DNA of 64,000 bases from Lactuca virosa (lineage: Eukaryota; Streptophyta; Magnoliopsida; Asterales; Asteraceae). Positions 1 through 10,174 of the stretch are shown piece by piece. The notes under the pieces are model-generated. The model saw only the letters and a list, made by a program, of their open reading frames with translations. It searched no databases and was not told the DNA's origin. The position numbers and the translations under genes were made by a program. The DNA lies in the NCBI GenBank assembly GCA_928212115.1, contig CAKMRJ010005634.1, positions 256,366,831 to 256,430,830 on the forward strand. Direction: 5' to 3'. Within the stretch, counting starts at the first letter, position 1. Each line of letters opens with the position of its first letter.

Positions 1-418
1 CTAAGGAGTCAAATTAGGGTTTCCTTGTTAGATAACCCTAATAGCCTCACTATTTAAAGACCCATAGGGCACCAAAAACGTGGCTAACTGATTCCTTAGG
101 GTTTCTAGACGTTTTTGGGTGCCTCCTCTCTTCTCCTTCTTCATCCTCTTGCTCTAGGTGTTTGTGAGCCATTAGAGGTGTGACATTTGTGACACTAAGC
201 TTTCTAAAGCCAAATACAAGAAGGAATTGAGATTGTTATTGCTACATAACAATCAAGGTAAGATCTAAACCCTAATTCATATGTTATTTGATTATCACAT
301 GCTAGATCTAGGGTTTATAGCTTTGGATGATTATTTCATGTTCATTAGACAAACTAGATCCAAAGATTTAGGGTTTGCATATACACCATAGGAATGTTGT
401 AGTGCTCATGACCCATCA
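1..418 (+). repeat. 3' part of a Ty1/copia LTR, left end outside window
   Basis: The end, with 'gtttgcatatacaccatagg' and a stop at CATCA, matches the 3' ends of the copia LTRs at 9388-10161 and 33898-34763 in layout: two 'agggttt' blocks, then 'caccatagga-tgttgtag', then CATCA. The homology stops at about 418, inside the reading frame of the G2 gag, so this LTR end marks an insertion into G2. Only the 3' end is visible; whether it is a solo LTR or a full element cannot be seen. Confidence 0.7.
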
Positions 419-810
419 TTTACATGGTTGTTCCTCCATGTAAGTGCTGCATCAGTGAATGTACATGCTGCAAATCGTACTTTACAATCATCTGGACAGA
501 AGCTTATTTGAAAGACGGACTCTGTCTTTTCAATCCACCTGGTCAAATTAACAACTCCTTCAGTTCCATGAAAGCTCTTTGGTTTGCAATTCATAAAGTC
601 TTTGTAACGACACATTCTGGCGGTCCCTACATTGCCTTCATTTCTAACTCCACCTCTTGTGACATTAGCTAGAGCTGGAGCGATTCACTGAGCTATGATT
701 TCTTCAAGTTCTGCTGAACTTATTGAGGGATTTATTTCTGGTGGTGGTTGCGGTTGTTGTGGTGTTGATTGTTGGTTAAGGTTTAGTCGAGCACTACTCC
801 TTCTAGGCAT
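419..810 (-). pseudogene. gag: Ty3/gypsy gag N-terminal part (element G2), truncated
   Basis: Reading minus from the ATG at 810 gives a Gag start (MPRRSSARLN...) followed by a proline/glutamine-rich stretch and then a capsid-type retrotrans_gag segment with YKDFMNCKP, FHGTEGVVNLTRWIEK and TFTDAALTW. This is the usual opening of plant Ty3/gypsy Gag, which forms the virus-like particle. An in-frame stop lies near 689, and the frame is cut at about 419 by the copia LTR end that occupies 1-418, just after the conserved tryptophan and NNHV. Everything downstream (rest of CA, zinc knuckle, pol) is absent from the window. The ATG is preceded by a long leader and a proper PBS, which supports the start. 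Confidence 0.85.
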
Positions 811-2452
811 TGTTTTTAGTTCCTATTATAAATAATAATAATTTTATGAGTTCTATGAAGTATTAGTCATTAAATTACGATTGTTAATAACTTAAATTTT
901 TGTTCAAGGTATAAAGCATATTGGACGACACTATTTAGCACATATAATATATACTTTATATTTATTACTAGTGGTTAAACCAATTTATTATAGGTTTATA
1001 TGAGAAAAGTATCTAAAAAAAATTTGCAAGGTTTACTACACCCTTGCAAGAGACTTTACTCTTTTTGCCTTAATTAGTTTGATTTCTCTATTTTTACACA
1101 ACCACTAGTTCTACTTGATATGCCAGTACTGTAAGTGATGACACAACACGTTAGTGACATGAATCACTAGTTCTTCAAGTGCTTTGAGTTCTCGGCTCAA
1201 GCTCTCCTGTGTGTTCCTCGTTTCTCAAGGTTTGATTGTAGAGCTCTAACTATGCAATCCTTGCATCATGAGTTATAAGAGAAATTTATACAATGATGGA
1301 CCTCCATCACTGCCTCTTGATCTCGCGTAATCTGTCCTTCTAGTCTTCGCATCCCTCCTGAAAGATGTGTAGCCTTTCCTTTGAAAATTTCCCTCTTGTT
1401 TTCGATTCCCACACTTTTCTCAAACATCTGACATAAAGTGTCATCTTCGGAAGAAGGTGAGAGATATGGTCGGGATGATTGACCAATCTCATACTTGTTA
1501 GCAGCTCTCTCTTCTGCTACCCACCTATCAACCGTTTGTGCTATCCTCGCAGGTTCATCTTGAACTCTATGGGTTCGAGAATATGTCCCCTTTGGATTCT
1601 TCCTTATCCATTTTGGTATAGACTTACGGGCCGTTCGTTTCATCTTCGCTCCTCCTGGGAATTGACGATAAAAGGTATTTATTGGAGAAAAGAAGATGCA
1701 ACTGATTCTATCTCTTCAACATGCTTGCCTTCTTCCATTGACTTACTTTCTTCACATTCGTTGGAAGGTAAAGGTGCTCCATCGTTAGAAGGTATTGGAT
1801 GAAAGGTAGTTGGATTTATAAGGTAGTAAGGATCATCTACCATAAGAGGGGATAGAATCTCTTGTTCTTCATCCGTACCCTCTAAGATTATCCATTCTCG
1901 AGAATGAGCCCTATCGAATTCCTTGTTTGATTCACCAAGTATTTAGTCTATCAAATATTACTTCCATTTTTAATAGTACATATGATCTGATCATAATAAA
2001 ATGTAGTTGTACACCTACACCTAGTTGTGATAGGATCTATGCACATATAAACCTTAGTTGGAATATCTGATCTAAATCCTTGAGATCAAAAGCATTCCAG
2101 GTATTTAGGTGTATTCTCATTGCGGGTCTGAGTCTTCATATATGACTCTATATTTATTATTTGTTGTATTCATGCTCTATTAGTTATTGTTTATTACTTT
2201 AGGTCTAGCTGATAAGCCACCGGCCAGCCAGGACAGTCGAAAGGGCAGGATCATTTTAGCATATAGCCGTTCTGGAATCCAATAACCCAAATCAACATGG
2301 CTATCCTGTCACCGCTCCCGTAAGTAGTCCTTCAGTAGAATAATTAATATTACTTTATCTTGTAGGCTAAGGGATATACCTAAACCTAACAGAGTAAGCC
2401 CTAAAATATAGACGTGTTTTCCTAAGAAAGTACTAATTCACTGTAGTTAATA
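811..2452 (-). other. Long untranslated leader of gypsy G2
   Basis: This is the interval between the PBS (2453-2464) and the gag ATG (810) on the minus strand, about 1.64 kb. Long leaders are common in plant Ty3 elements. The only sizeable reading frame is the 125-codon one listed separately at 1266-1643. The rest has no domain I recognise. Confidence 0.7.
1266..1643 (-). CDS. Hypothetical basic ORF in the G2 leader
   Basis: A 125-residue frame lies inside the leader, upstream of gag and on the same strand. It starts MKRTARKSIPKWIRKNPKG and continues with a charged segment containing DRWVAEERAANKYEIGQSS. It is rich in Arg, Lys and Glu and has no signal peptide or membrane segment. I do not recognise a family. 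It could be a spurious frame in a decayed leader or an upstream ORF. Its length and its position on the sense strand of the element are the only arguments in favour. Confidence 0.3.
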   Translation of the reverse strand: MKRTARKSIPKWIRKNPKGTYSRTHRVQDEPARIAQTVDRWVAEERAANKYEIGQSSRPYLSPSSEDDTLCQMFEKSVGIENKREIFKGKATHLSGGMRRLEGQITRDQEAVMEVHHCINFSYNS

Positions 2453-2464
2453 GCTCTGATACCA
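2453..2464 (-). promoter_or_regulatory. Primer binding site of G2 (initiator Met-tRNA type)
   Basis: The plus strand reads gctctgatacca, the complement of TGGTATCAGAGC, the classical plant iMet-tRNA PBS. It lies three bases inside the LTR end at 2468 and fixes the orientation of G2 as minus. Confidence 0.9.
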
Positions 2465-2467
2465 ATC

Positions 2468-4493
2468 TGTCACACCCCGGCCGTCGGCAGAAACACCGGG
2501 CGGTGTAACGTCATTTCTCGTATTATAGTTATCAACTTCCTGAAAACACATGCATTTAAAAATACGTCAACATAAAGTTGGTGAGTTCACAGGTTTTGAC
2601 TCCATATGAAATACCACTTTTTCTCAAGTTCAAAAAGTATAGTTTTGAAAGTATCATTTTGACTCTCCAACATTTAGTATATATATACTAGGTATAATGG
2701 TTTACTTACCAAACAAGTATATACATATAAGTCTCATATATTATAAATGTTTGTAATTCCCTACAAACTAAGTTACTACGTATAAATCTTATTTCAATTC
2801 TATACGAGTAAAACCGCTACGTATAAATCTATTTCAATTCTATACGAGTAAGACCGCTACGTATAAATCTATTTCAATTCTATACGAGTAAGTGTGCTAG
2901 GTATAATTGTCTACTTAATGAGCAAGTATTATACCTACAAGTTCCTTGTACTTAGAGTATAAGTCTTTGGGAAACTTATACTTAACATTCATACTTGTAT
3001 ATCGACAAAGTATAATGCTTCTAAAGTTGTGCTACCATGAGTCTGTAACCGCTGCTAGACATACAAACCTCTGATTAAAAGATATCCCACCAATGGTTCC
3101 TCCATTGGTTCCACAATAAAACCGCCATTGGTGCCATAAAGGATTCCACCAAGGTAAATACTTCCCCCGTACGCTTCATCGACGCCGGGTCCATAACAAT
3201 CAAGAGGACAGTTCGTCACCCGCAGATCGTTGGGTTGTAGCTAGCAACCACGGGTGGGGTCGTCAACCCGCATAGATCTATAGTTCACCGTAAAACCGAT
3301 TGGGTTGTAGCCAACAACCACGGATGGGGCGTTAACCCACGTACATCCATACATAACTTCCTCGCTCACACGGGATTAACGGTTACAGGTTAGAGGATTT
3401 CCACTAAGATTCCCAATCTTAGTTAATGAATGAGGTAGCTCATGTAGACTTTGTCATCTTCCAATAACTCTAACAACAAAAGCATTTTTCGTGTCTAACA
3501 ACAAAAGAATTTTTCGTGTCTATAACATACCAAGTTTTATCTTGTCATAAAACCAATAATAGCAACATACTTTATAAATTAACATATAGAACTTCCGAAT
3601 ATAACTTCGGAACTATATTGCACACAACATATATATAGAATCCTAAGTATAAATCAAGATCTACATTAGTATAATAACATGCTAAAAAGTTGATAATAGT
3701 TGTATATATTCAAAATATTATATTTAAACAACTATATCCCGGTTAATACAACTATCTGCGTTGATACTAATATACTATCATATAAATATAATATTAACGT
3801 ATATACAATATTTAGCGTGCGTTTTCCCCCGAAAATATTAAAAAGTGGGGCCATGAAACTCACCCTAGTAGCGTGATCTATAGAATCTAAACGGTCAGAG
3901 GCTCATCGTTGTCATAACTTTTGCAAGGATTTAATGAACCGAACTTGCTATTTATAGGGTGTTCTGGGGCCATTCACGCCGTGAACATGATACGTTCACA
4001 TCGTGAACTTCCATGAGTCATCCTATAGCCTTAACGCGTGTTTTCTAGCTCCGATTAGTGTCTGTTGACTCCTCACGTCATGATTTTTTGTGCTCACGTC
4101 GTGAGTTCAGTCAAATTAGGGTTTCTGACAGCTATATCTTCGGATGGTCATAACTTTTGCATATAAACTCCGTTTTTGACGTTCTTTATATCCACGTGTA
4201 GGTAATTTCGAGTACTACAACTCTCTTTTAGACTCCAATAGCTAATTCTAAGTCTTTCTTAAATTCCTCTTATTATAGAGATTTATAGTGTTTGGTTATC
4301 ATAACTTCTTCACCCGAAGTCAGATTCAGAGGTTCTCTATATTTTTGGAATCATATGAACGTATACTTTGAGTTGTATCATAAAATTTCATACTTGTATT
4401 ACAATTTATTGTGAACTACATAATAAGTTTATTATATTACTTATTTTACATAGTCACATGTGATTATGTTGACCTATTTTGACTGGTGTTACA
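2468..4493 (-). repeat. 5' LTR of gypsy G2
   Basis: On the minus strand the segment starts TGTAACACC (4493) and ends GGGGTGTGACA (2468), next to the PBS, giving a 2026-bp LTR. A TATAAATA box on the minus strand sits at 3949-3956. Near-palindromes of the type TTCACG..CGTGAAC and CTCACGTCGTGAG lie at 3972-4009 and 4071-4108, upstream of the box. A threefold repeat of 'ctacgtataaatct-atttcaattctatacgagta' lies at about 2776-2891. The matching 3' LTR is not in the window. Confidence 0.85.
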
Positions 4494-4722
4494 ACAGAAA
4501 AATAAAGAACACAAGTATTCAAAAAGATGTCTTTCACCAAGAAAGGGGTGTCCTCACTAAGAGAACGAAGGTTACAAAATCAATCAACAAAACTTACATT
4601 AGGTTTTCACCCTAATGTTGAATATATACAAAACTATTCTAGAAAATCCATTCAATAAAAAGATTGCATCTAATTTATAATAAGAACTAATCCGTATTAC
4701 CAAGATATCGAATCTTCTATGT

Positions 4723-4781
<59 letters not shown>

Positions 4782-4799
4782 ATATTACTACCTAATATA
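4494..4799. other. Unassigned stretch with a (TA)n run
   Basis: Between the G2 LTR start and the first recognisable C0 pol codons I see no coding sequence. Positions 4727-4779 are a pure TA run. The rest, 4494-4726, may be an old LTR fragment but matches nothing else in the window by eye. Confidence 0.5.
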
Positions 4800-5334
4800 C
4801 AAATATTACATAAGACCAGTAACTTCACGCTAACGTTGATAAGGTCTTCAGGCGCTGATGTTGGCGCTGGCCCTGGTGATTAGCGTATAAAGTGTTTGAC
4901 TCATTAGATCATAATGTGTGACCTTACACAACTTAGCCTTGAAAGTGTGTACTTTCCCATCTATGTCGGTCTTCATCTTGAAGATCCATTTGCACCCGAC
5001 TATCTATCTACCAGATACGTGATCAACCAAGTTCCACACATGGTTATCATACATGGACTGAATCTGACCCTCGATTGCATCCTTCCGTCTAGTAGCTGAG
5101 GGCCTATTATTTCTTCCTTGTAGTTAGAAAACTCATCAAAATTTACAATGTTCGATCACTAACAAACATATCACCATATGTAGTTATATGGAAACCATAT
5201 AACTCAGGTGACATTGTAACCCTACTGGATCGAAGAAGGGATAATGAGTTATCAACTGGCTCAACTGGAATTTCTTCCTCAGGTTTAGTGTTAGTGTTTT
5301 CAGAGGTTACTTTATTGGATGACTCTTGAATTCT
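4800..5334 (-). pseudogene. pol: Ty1/copia reverse transcriptase N-terminal fragment (C0)
   Basis: Minus-strand translation around 5099-4914 gives IQSMYDNHVWNLVDHVSGR, a stop, IVGCKWIFKMKTDIDGKVHT and FKAKL. This is the conserved start of the copia RT domain (VGCKWIFK..D.DG...ykArLV). The frame is lost right after FKAKL, so the catalytic YVDD part is missing, and the sequence runs into the TA repeat at 4779. It follows the integrase fragment at 5335-6230 in the expected Ty1 order. It is clearly dead. Confidence 0.85.
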
Positions 5335-6230
5335 TCAAGATAAATAGTACTCCCACTGTCCTCTTTGAATATGAACTCTTTCGGGAAAGCCTCCTCTACG
5401 GGCTTTAAAGATCACGTTCTCACTAGGCCTGTAAAGCAAGTATCCAAAGGACTTTTGTGGATAGCCAATGAAATAACACTTCTCGGTTCTAGGTTCCATT
5501 TTGTCGTGAGTCTCTCGAATTACGAGTGTTTCACAACCCCAAACCTTGACATGTGCAATAGAGGGAGTTTTCCATATCCACATCTCATTAGGTGTTTGGT
5601 AAACCTACTTTGTTGGAACAAGATTCACGATATAGGGGGCTGTCTCTAAAGCATACCCTCACAAATGAATAGGAATATAAGTTCGACTCCTCATGGAACG
5701 AACCATATCTAGTAAGGTTTCTTTACGCCTCTCAGCCACACTATTAAGTTGTGGTGTTTTGGGAGGATTCAATTGTTAATCAATTCCACATTCCTTGAGA
5801 TATTCGTAGAACTAGATACTTAGATACTCACCACCTATGTAGATCTGAGCATCTTTATCTTCCTACCCAATTGATTCTCGACTTTGTGCTTAAACTCTTT
5901 GAACTTTTCAAAGGTTTTTTATGTATGTTTGATTAAGTAGATATAACCATATCTGTTATAATCATCCATAAATGTCACCTAATATCGATTAACATCTCTT
6001 GTGCCGGATCTGAATGGGTCACACACATTTGTATGGATGAGGTCCAATAATCCTTCACTTCTTTCAGATGTTACAGTGAAAGGTGATTTCGTCATCTTTC
6101 CTAGAGACAAGACACGCATTCATCATCTGTCCTAAGATCAAATTATTCCAACACTCCATCCTTTTATGTGCCCAAGACGACAATGCCACAAACATGCCTT
6201 TTCCACACCATTTGACGAATCAATATGAAA
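5335..6230 (-). pseudogene. pol: Ty1/copia integrase fossil (C0)
   Basis: The minus strand shows, in order, a catalytic-core remnant reading LLDLIHTNVCDPF (near 6050), MDDYNRYGYIYLIKHT, FKEFKHKVENQLGRKIKMLRS, and then the C-terminal part starting MWIWKTPSIAHVKVWGCETL with PRTEKCYFIGYPQKSFGYL. This is the integrase of Ty1/copia Pol, which joins cDNA ends to the target. The usual first catalytic Asp in HTDVCGP is Asn here. Several stops and frameshifts interrupt it. The open 5335-5583 part is the best preserved. Confidence 0.85.
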
Positions 6231-6419
6231 CACATTATTTCCTAAGTTATTAACTCAACTCACAGTTTCATACACTCCATTATAAGATAATGCTTAAAAT
6301 ATAAAAAGCACCATTTTTGAAAGTAGAAACTGAACCAATATGATTACGAAAAGAATATTTAAAAACTTGTATGAATAGTCTATGAAAATAAATAATGTTT
6401 CATGTCATTTCTGATGAAT

Positions 6420-6660
6420 AACAACAATTTAACAAATCAATCCTAACATCACTACTAAGAACATGCCCATAAGTCCCAATCTTGGTAACAAGTGAAGATC
6501 GCCTATTCCCACATGATCAGATTGAGCTTCCCATGCTCCACCTCCTCACTTTCACTCATTCCCTACAAATCAGAACAAATGTGGAAACCACATCCTGTAT
6601 ACAGAACCGATAAATATGAAAGTTGTGTGTTATTGACTTGGATGGTGTAAATACCTGACA
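6420..6660 (-). pseudogene. Copia aspartic protease start (C0)
   Basis: The minus strand reads SGIYTIQVNNTQLSYLSVLY followed by TGCGFHICSDL and a stop. The family normally has LDTGCGFHICSDLQ at this place, so the catalytic Asp is replaced by Tyr. The piece directly follows the gag C-terminus, as expected. The CCHC zinc knuckle that should separate Gag from the protease is missing, apparently deleted. Confidence 0.75.
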
Positions 6661-7493
6661 GTGACGCCTTGATCTTTCCATCCTTCAAGTCCAATGACCC
6701 TAACATCAAAGATGGGCTTTTTCTTAGACCCACAGTTAGACCCTCCGACATGGGCCTTCCCGTTCCTGTTGGACTGGGAAAGAGACTTCCTCTTTTTCAC
6801 TTTTCCAGATCCAATGGCAAAGACAGGAGCATTTGTTGCAGTAGGAGAATGATTTTTCTTCATCCCCAACTCAATAGTTTGCAACAAATTACAGAGTTGG
6901 GTCAGTTTCGTCTCCATGTTATTCAAATGATAAGTCTAAACAAACTGATCAGAACGAGGAGGGAAGGATATAAGGACCATGTCAATGGCCAACTCCTCTT
7001 TGAATGACATATTATGCCTCTGGAGTTGCTCCACGTACCTTTTCATTTTCTATATGTGAGCACAAACCGATTATCCTTCCTTAATCTTCCATGGCATAGG
7101 AGATTTGACCACATCGTAGCACTCTTGTATGGCCTTCTTGTGGAACTTTCAATCAAGGTCAAGACTCATCTCATATAGCCAATAGTCCTCTTAGAACTTG
7201 GCCAGATCTGGTGCCATAGTGTCCAACATTATGCAAGCAACCTTCGTGGCATGATCAGAATGTTTGTTGTAGGAAGCAATTTTCTCAAGGGTAGCCGTGG
7301 AATGGTTGATTTTAACAAAAGGCCTTTCGAGGACATATTATTTTCCCTCGTATCAACTAGTCATCTTCAAGTTTCTCATCCAATGCATGTAGTTAGGACC
7401 AGTGAGCTTCTCTTTTGAAAAAATCGAGAGTATGGAGAAGTTTGAGTTGGAGGAACTGGTTTGAGTAGTTGCTAGTTCACCGTTTCCAGACAT
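6640..7493 (-). pseudogene. gag: Ty1/copia gag fossil (C0)
   Basis: The frame starts at the ATG at 7493 (MSGNGELATTQTSS) and contains FSKEKLTGPNYMHWMRNLKM, the copia Gag opening that binds the particle together. It continues with HSDHATKVACIMLDTMAPDL, MSFKEELAIDMVLISFPPRS and NNMETKLTQLCNLLQTIELG, then a lysine- and serine-rich tail. At least six in-frame stops interrupt it, while substitutions otherwise keep one frame, so it decayed mainly by point mutation. It lies on the same strand as the protease, integrase and RT fossils below it. Confidence 0.85.
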
Positions 7494-7880
7494 CTATATA
7501 AAGATTCATAGTTTTTAGTTAGTGATATAAATTCTTAATATTCTAACCCAAAATAAATATTCAAGGTTAGGACCCAAAATACAATTCACAGCAAAGAAAA
7601 GGGATGTTGTAATCTAATTGCGAATTTATTAAGGTAGGTAATACAAATTTACCAATTCCAATCTAACATGAAATTTGTAGATCTTTTGAGATTCATTGTA
7701 TCTTATCAATGGCGTGTTTAATCTCGTATTATGCTCTTCGATTTGTGATTGGGATGTCGAGGATCCAAAAGAAGATGTAAATAACCATGCAAACCCGCTT
7801 GACAGCATCGATGTCATTTTTCATCTCAAATTAATGTGTCGTTAAACCACACACGCTCCACTAAAGTATAATGTATTAAG
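7494..7880 (-). other. Leader remnant of copia C0
   Basis: Read on the minus strand, this matches the pre-gag leader of C2 and C3: a 'ggagcgtgtgtggtt' block (complement near 7838-7862), a 'gcatggttatttacatc' block, 'gatcctcgacatccc' and 'attacaacatccc'. It abuts the inverted leader of C1 at about 7880, so no LTR or PBS of C0 remains. Confidence 0.65.
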
Positions 7881-8559
7881 TAATAGAACCTTCTATAAAA
7901 TCCCACTTTGTTTACTTTAGGAAAAATGTGAAATTGTATGCTAATCTATGAAAATGTACATCATTTCTTTGTGATTCGTTAATGGAGCATGTGTGGTTAA
8001 CCAGCATACTAATGCGGGACTACAAAGCTGAAATGATAGCACATTCTCAAAAATTATGATTGTTGATGGAATGTATGTGGTCAACCGGCACATCAATCTG
8101 CGATCATAAATGACCTTAAGGATGTCATGTGCACTTGCATGGTTATTCACATCTTATTTGTGATCCTCGGCATCCCAGTCACAAATCGAAAAGCATAATC
8201 CGAGATAACACGCCAATCGTTGTTCAATGATCTCAAAAGATCTAGCAGTTTCACTTTAACTGAAATTGGTAAAAAGATTTACCTACCTAAAATAGTTTTG
8301 TGATGTGATTACGGCATCCCTCTTATGTTATGAATCATATTTTTGGATCCTAGACTTAATTTAAAATTAGGTTAATAATTAAGGATAAAACTAAATTAAT
8401 TAAACATTCTCCTTCAGGTTAAGTGGAATCCTCTCCCACCTCCTACCTGACTTTCTAAATTCTAACTTCTCTTTGTTCTCCCTCGAGAACGACTCATTTG
8501 TTATAGGTTCTTCTTCGATTATGATATTAGGAAAATTCTATAATGAGCATATCTCAAAA
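7881..8559 (+). other. Leader remnant of copia C1
   Basis: The plus strand shows the same leader blocks as C2: 'aggaaaaatgtgaaattg' near 7919, hairpin motifs at 7978-8011 and 8062-8097, 'gcatggttattcacatc' at 8137, 'gatcctcggcatccc' and 'gattacggcatccctctt' at about 8299. No 5' LTR or PBS of C1 is present. The start abuts the inverted C0 leader. The stretch 8400-8559 shows nothing I can name. Confidence 0.65.
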
Positions 8560-9250
8560 TCAATAATGCATCAACCTTAGATAAGTTGTTATCCCCATAA
8601 AATGTAGATTTATCATATATGATTCTCTTGCATCATTATGTTTATGTCCTCGATGTTCCAAAAGAATTTTGTGAACATATGAACATATGAAATGAATTTG
8701 CATTTGAGTGAAATGTCTCACCAAAAGGGCAAGACAAGAGTGATTTTGAAAATCATCAAATGTTCCTAATTGCATTCGAAATGAAGAAAAGAGTTTAGCT
8801 ATGTTGCCCATGACAAGAGTCTTGCTATGGATCTTGTGGTTGGATCTTTCATTAGTTTTTATGATAATTTCAACATGAATTATAATTGGAATAGTATGGA
8901 GGAAAACATTGATGATATTCTAAAACCTTCTCCAAACTAAGAAAACTACAAAGGAATTATATTTCTCATCCAACTCCCATTATCTCTTTTGAATGTTGGT
9001 GGAATAAATAGGAAATGTTAGAATCCTAAAAGAAAATGAATGGTTTCGGTTACAACTTCATATTATGAAGGAATGGAATTGGAATGTCCTCTATTCCGCA
9101 CAACCATGATTTGAAAAGAGGCAAGTTGTAATTAATGCAATGACAAGGACCATAGGAAACGAAGTTGCCCTAAGAATTTTTCGGATGGTAAAGTCAAATT
9201 TTTGACTCTATATCAAGTACTTGAATAATAAAACTTCAAATAATTCCAAT
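8560..9250 (+). pseudogene. gag: Ty1/copia gag fossil with CCHC knuckle (C1)
   Basis: Plus-strand codons give KEFSYVAHDKSLAMDLVVGS and FISFYDNFNMNYNWNSMEEN, the region of copia Gag normally reading 'eqAmDlVv.SLP.sy..F.mNY.mN'. At 9127-9168 the frame C-N-stop-C-N-D-K-D-H-R-K-R-S-C preserves a CX2CX4HX4C zinc knuckle with one stop inside, followed by PKNFSDGKVKFLTLYQV. Many frames are broken. It leads into the protease, which is split by the C2 insertion at 9387. Confidence 0.7.
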
Positions 9251-9387
9251 TCATGGACCCTTGATGCATGATGTGGTTAATCACATTTTAACAGCATTAT
9301 AGAATCTATAGGAAATAAGAAAGTTAAGCATAAAGAGCTAAACCAATCATTTGATTGGACAAATGTTGCATGTATTGATGATTGAGG
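9251..9387 (+). pseudogene. Copia protease fossil, left half (C1), split by C2
   Basis: The sequence following the knuckle corresponds to the protease entry: 'catgatgtggttaatcacat' reads as DVVNHI, close to the family's DTGCGTHL.N motif. It stops at the TGAGG target site and resumes at 30234 after the whole of C2. Confidence 0.55.
9383..9387 (+). repeat. Target-site duplication of C2, left copy
   Basis: TGAGG directly precedes the LTR start at 9388 and is repeated perfectly at 30229-30233 after the 3' LTR end. Removing C2 plus one copy restores C1 protease sequence. Confidence 0.9.
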
Positions 9388-10161
9388 TGTTGGATTAGAT
9401 GTCTAAGCCCATAACTATTATTGGTATGTACTTGACCTGAGAGTAGCATGGTCCATTTGGGTTGCATATCATCAGGACAATTTGTTAGGATAGACTCTTG
9501 AGAGAAGGTTATGTATGATTTATTAATATATTATAAGTTCCAATATATTAATATGAAATCATATGTTTTAATTAGTACTGATCAAGAATTAATTTCAAAT
9601 TAATTTAGTGATCAAAAGAGACTAATTAAATCTATGGGGACTAATTATGGTAATTAGTTATATTTATATGTGTTGGGCTTATGATCCATGTTGGACCAAA
9701 TTTATGTATGGACACATAAAGAGTTAGGCCACATGAACCATGGATCATAATACCCACGGGTATGGATTTAGGTTATACCCATGACCCTTGGAATCCTACA
9801 TATAAATAGGTCACTCCATAGCCAAAATCGGCACTTCTAGTTCTTGGAGCTCATGGAGTTGATTTTGGTGTGGAAGGAATTCTCTCTCAAGTTTGATCCG
9901 TTGTCCATGATGTGTTGCGACTTCATTTGAAGCTTCCACACTATTGGGATAAGCTCTTAAGGCCAAATACATCAAGACTTCTAGCTACATAAAAGGTATG
10001 TCACCCTAACTAGTATTTTATATTGTTTATGTCCAATGCATGCTAGTTATAGGTTTATGCCTTGGAAACAACTTTGCATGTATAATTAGTGAAAACATAG
10101 ATCCAATGTATTTAGGGTTGTATGTGCACCATAGGATGTTGTAGTATACTAAAACTCATCA
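9388..10161 (+). repeat. 5' LTR of C2
   Basis: The LTR starts TGTTGGATTAG and ends ACTCATCA, 774 bp, followed by the PBS. TATAAATA lies at 9801-9808, a likely core promoter. The 3' LTR at 29454-30228 is its partner. Confidence 0.92.
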
Positions 10162-10162
10162 G

Positions 10163-10174
10163 TGGTATCAGAGC
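10163..10174 (+). promoter_or_regulatory. PBS of C2
   Basis: TGGTATCAGAGC, an iMet-tRNA primer site, lies one base after the LTR end. Confidence 0.92.
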
